NCBI GenBank assembly: GCA_018812825.1
Contig: JAHJCJ010000005.1
Location: 1-32,202, forward strand
Length of the DNA stretch: 32,202 nucleotides
Direction of reading: 5' to 3'
Source of the DNA: Candidatus Omnitrophota bacterium
GTDB taxonomy: Bacteria; Omnitrophota; Gorgyraeia; Gygaellales; Profunditerraquicolaceae
Shown here piece by piece: positions 31,843-32,202 of this stretch. The stretch's first letter is position 1. Each line of letters opens with the position of its first letter. The notes beneath the pieces were generated by a model. That model was not told where the DNA came from and searched no databases. It saw nothing but the letters and a program-made list of their open reading frames with translations. Made by a program: the position numbers and the translations under genes.

Positions 31843-32202
31843 TGAAAAGGATTTTTATTTATTTAATCTTAATATTAATTGTGTTTTTCTTAGAGGCCAA
31901 GCCTTACCTTATATATGCAGCCCCTCTTTCGGATAAAGTATTCAAGCATGATCCGGATTGCCCTTATGCAAATTCCTCCTTAGAGTCAGAAGAGGTAAGA
32001 GGGCCAGAAGTAAAGGACAAGGAAAGCCTCAAGGCAGAGGCAGAGTTAGAAACAGAAGCGGAAAAAGAGGAAAAGGAAGAGATTGAAAATCTTATAAAGC
32101 ATAAAAGATTGATATATGAAAAGTTGGTTAAGCGCACAAAAGAGTGCAGGGATGCATTAGACGGTGAGTTTTTTACTGTAAATAGCTATGCGCGTAAAGC
32201 AA
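31842..32202 (+). CDS. Exported protein, 3' end outside window
   Basis: The frame from ATG 31842 stays open to the end of the window (120 codons). It starts with a signal segment (MKRIFIYLILILIVFFLEAK) and a mature start around AAPLSDKVFKHDPDCPYANS. A Glu/Lys-rich stretch (about 45-85) follows, likely a coiled coil. Two Cys are visible, in DPDCPYA and TKECRD. It belongs to the riboswitch operon. No family is recognised from the visible part. Confidence 0.65.
   Translation, partial: MKRIFIYLILILIVFFLEAKPYLIYAAPLSDKVFKHDPDCPYANSSLESEEVRGPEVKDKESLKAEAELETEAEKEEKEEIENLIKHKRLIYEKLVKRTKECRDALDGEFFTVNSYARKA

Overview
The window suggests an AT-rich, Gram-negative (diderm) uncultured bacterium, most likely Candidatus Omnitrophota or a close relative. 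That placement is an inference from gene content: secretin, RND and Bat systems, signal peptides and lipoboxes, and very short MerR-type regulators. No rRNA or other phylogenetic marker is present. Every gene I can support lies on the + strand. Genes are tightly packed and many overlap by ATGA or TAATG, so most of the window is a series of long operons. I found no tRNA, rRNA or CRISPR array.

Region 1 (1-5079) holds the C-terminal part of a CstA-type peptide/pyruvate transporter, followed by a signalling set: a PAS-only protein, a Cache-type membrane histidine kinase and two tandem single-domain response regulators. Region 2 (5088-14888) is a promoter with nested inverted repeats followed by a complete Bat (aerotolerance-type) operon: MoxR ATPase, DUF58 protein, TPR/parvulin-like protein, BatD-like lipoprotein, BatA, BatB, BatC, BatD and BatE. 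Region 3 (14908-21561) starts with a perfect 24-bp REP-like palindrome, then a TetR regulator with its own operator, and a tripartite RND efflux pump (TolC, MFP, RND) followed by a small PII-like transporter-associated protein.

Region 4 (about 21700-32202) is the most unusual part. A 75-aa MerR-like regulator precedes an ExeA-type ATPase, a GspC-like protein and a GspD secretin (type II secretion/pilus-like). These are followed by three membrane-anchored coiled-coil proteins and a MacB-like ABC transporter. A second, about 79% identical MerR-like regulator follows. Next comes a cassette with a strong promoter, a cyclic-di-GMP-I riboswitch and a rho-independent terminator. The gene it controls encodes an intact REP-associated transposase (RAYT) fold in which one HUH histidine and the presumed catalytic tyrosine are replaced. 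The fold is fused to a transmembrane helix and a periplasmic coiled coil, whose motif recurs in two small proteins of the upstream secretin operon. Three unrecognised exported proteins follow, the last one cut by the window edge.

The best candidate for an undescribed system is this c-di-GMP-gated, membrane-tethered, probably catalytically dead transposase, physically and by sequence linked to a secretin/ABC envelope machine.
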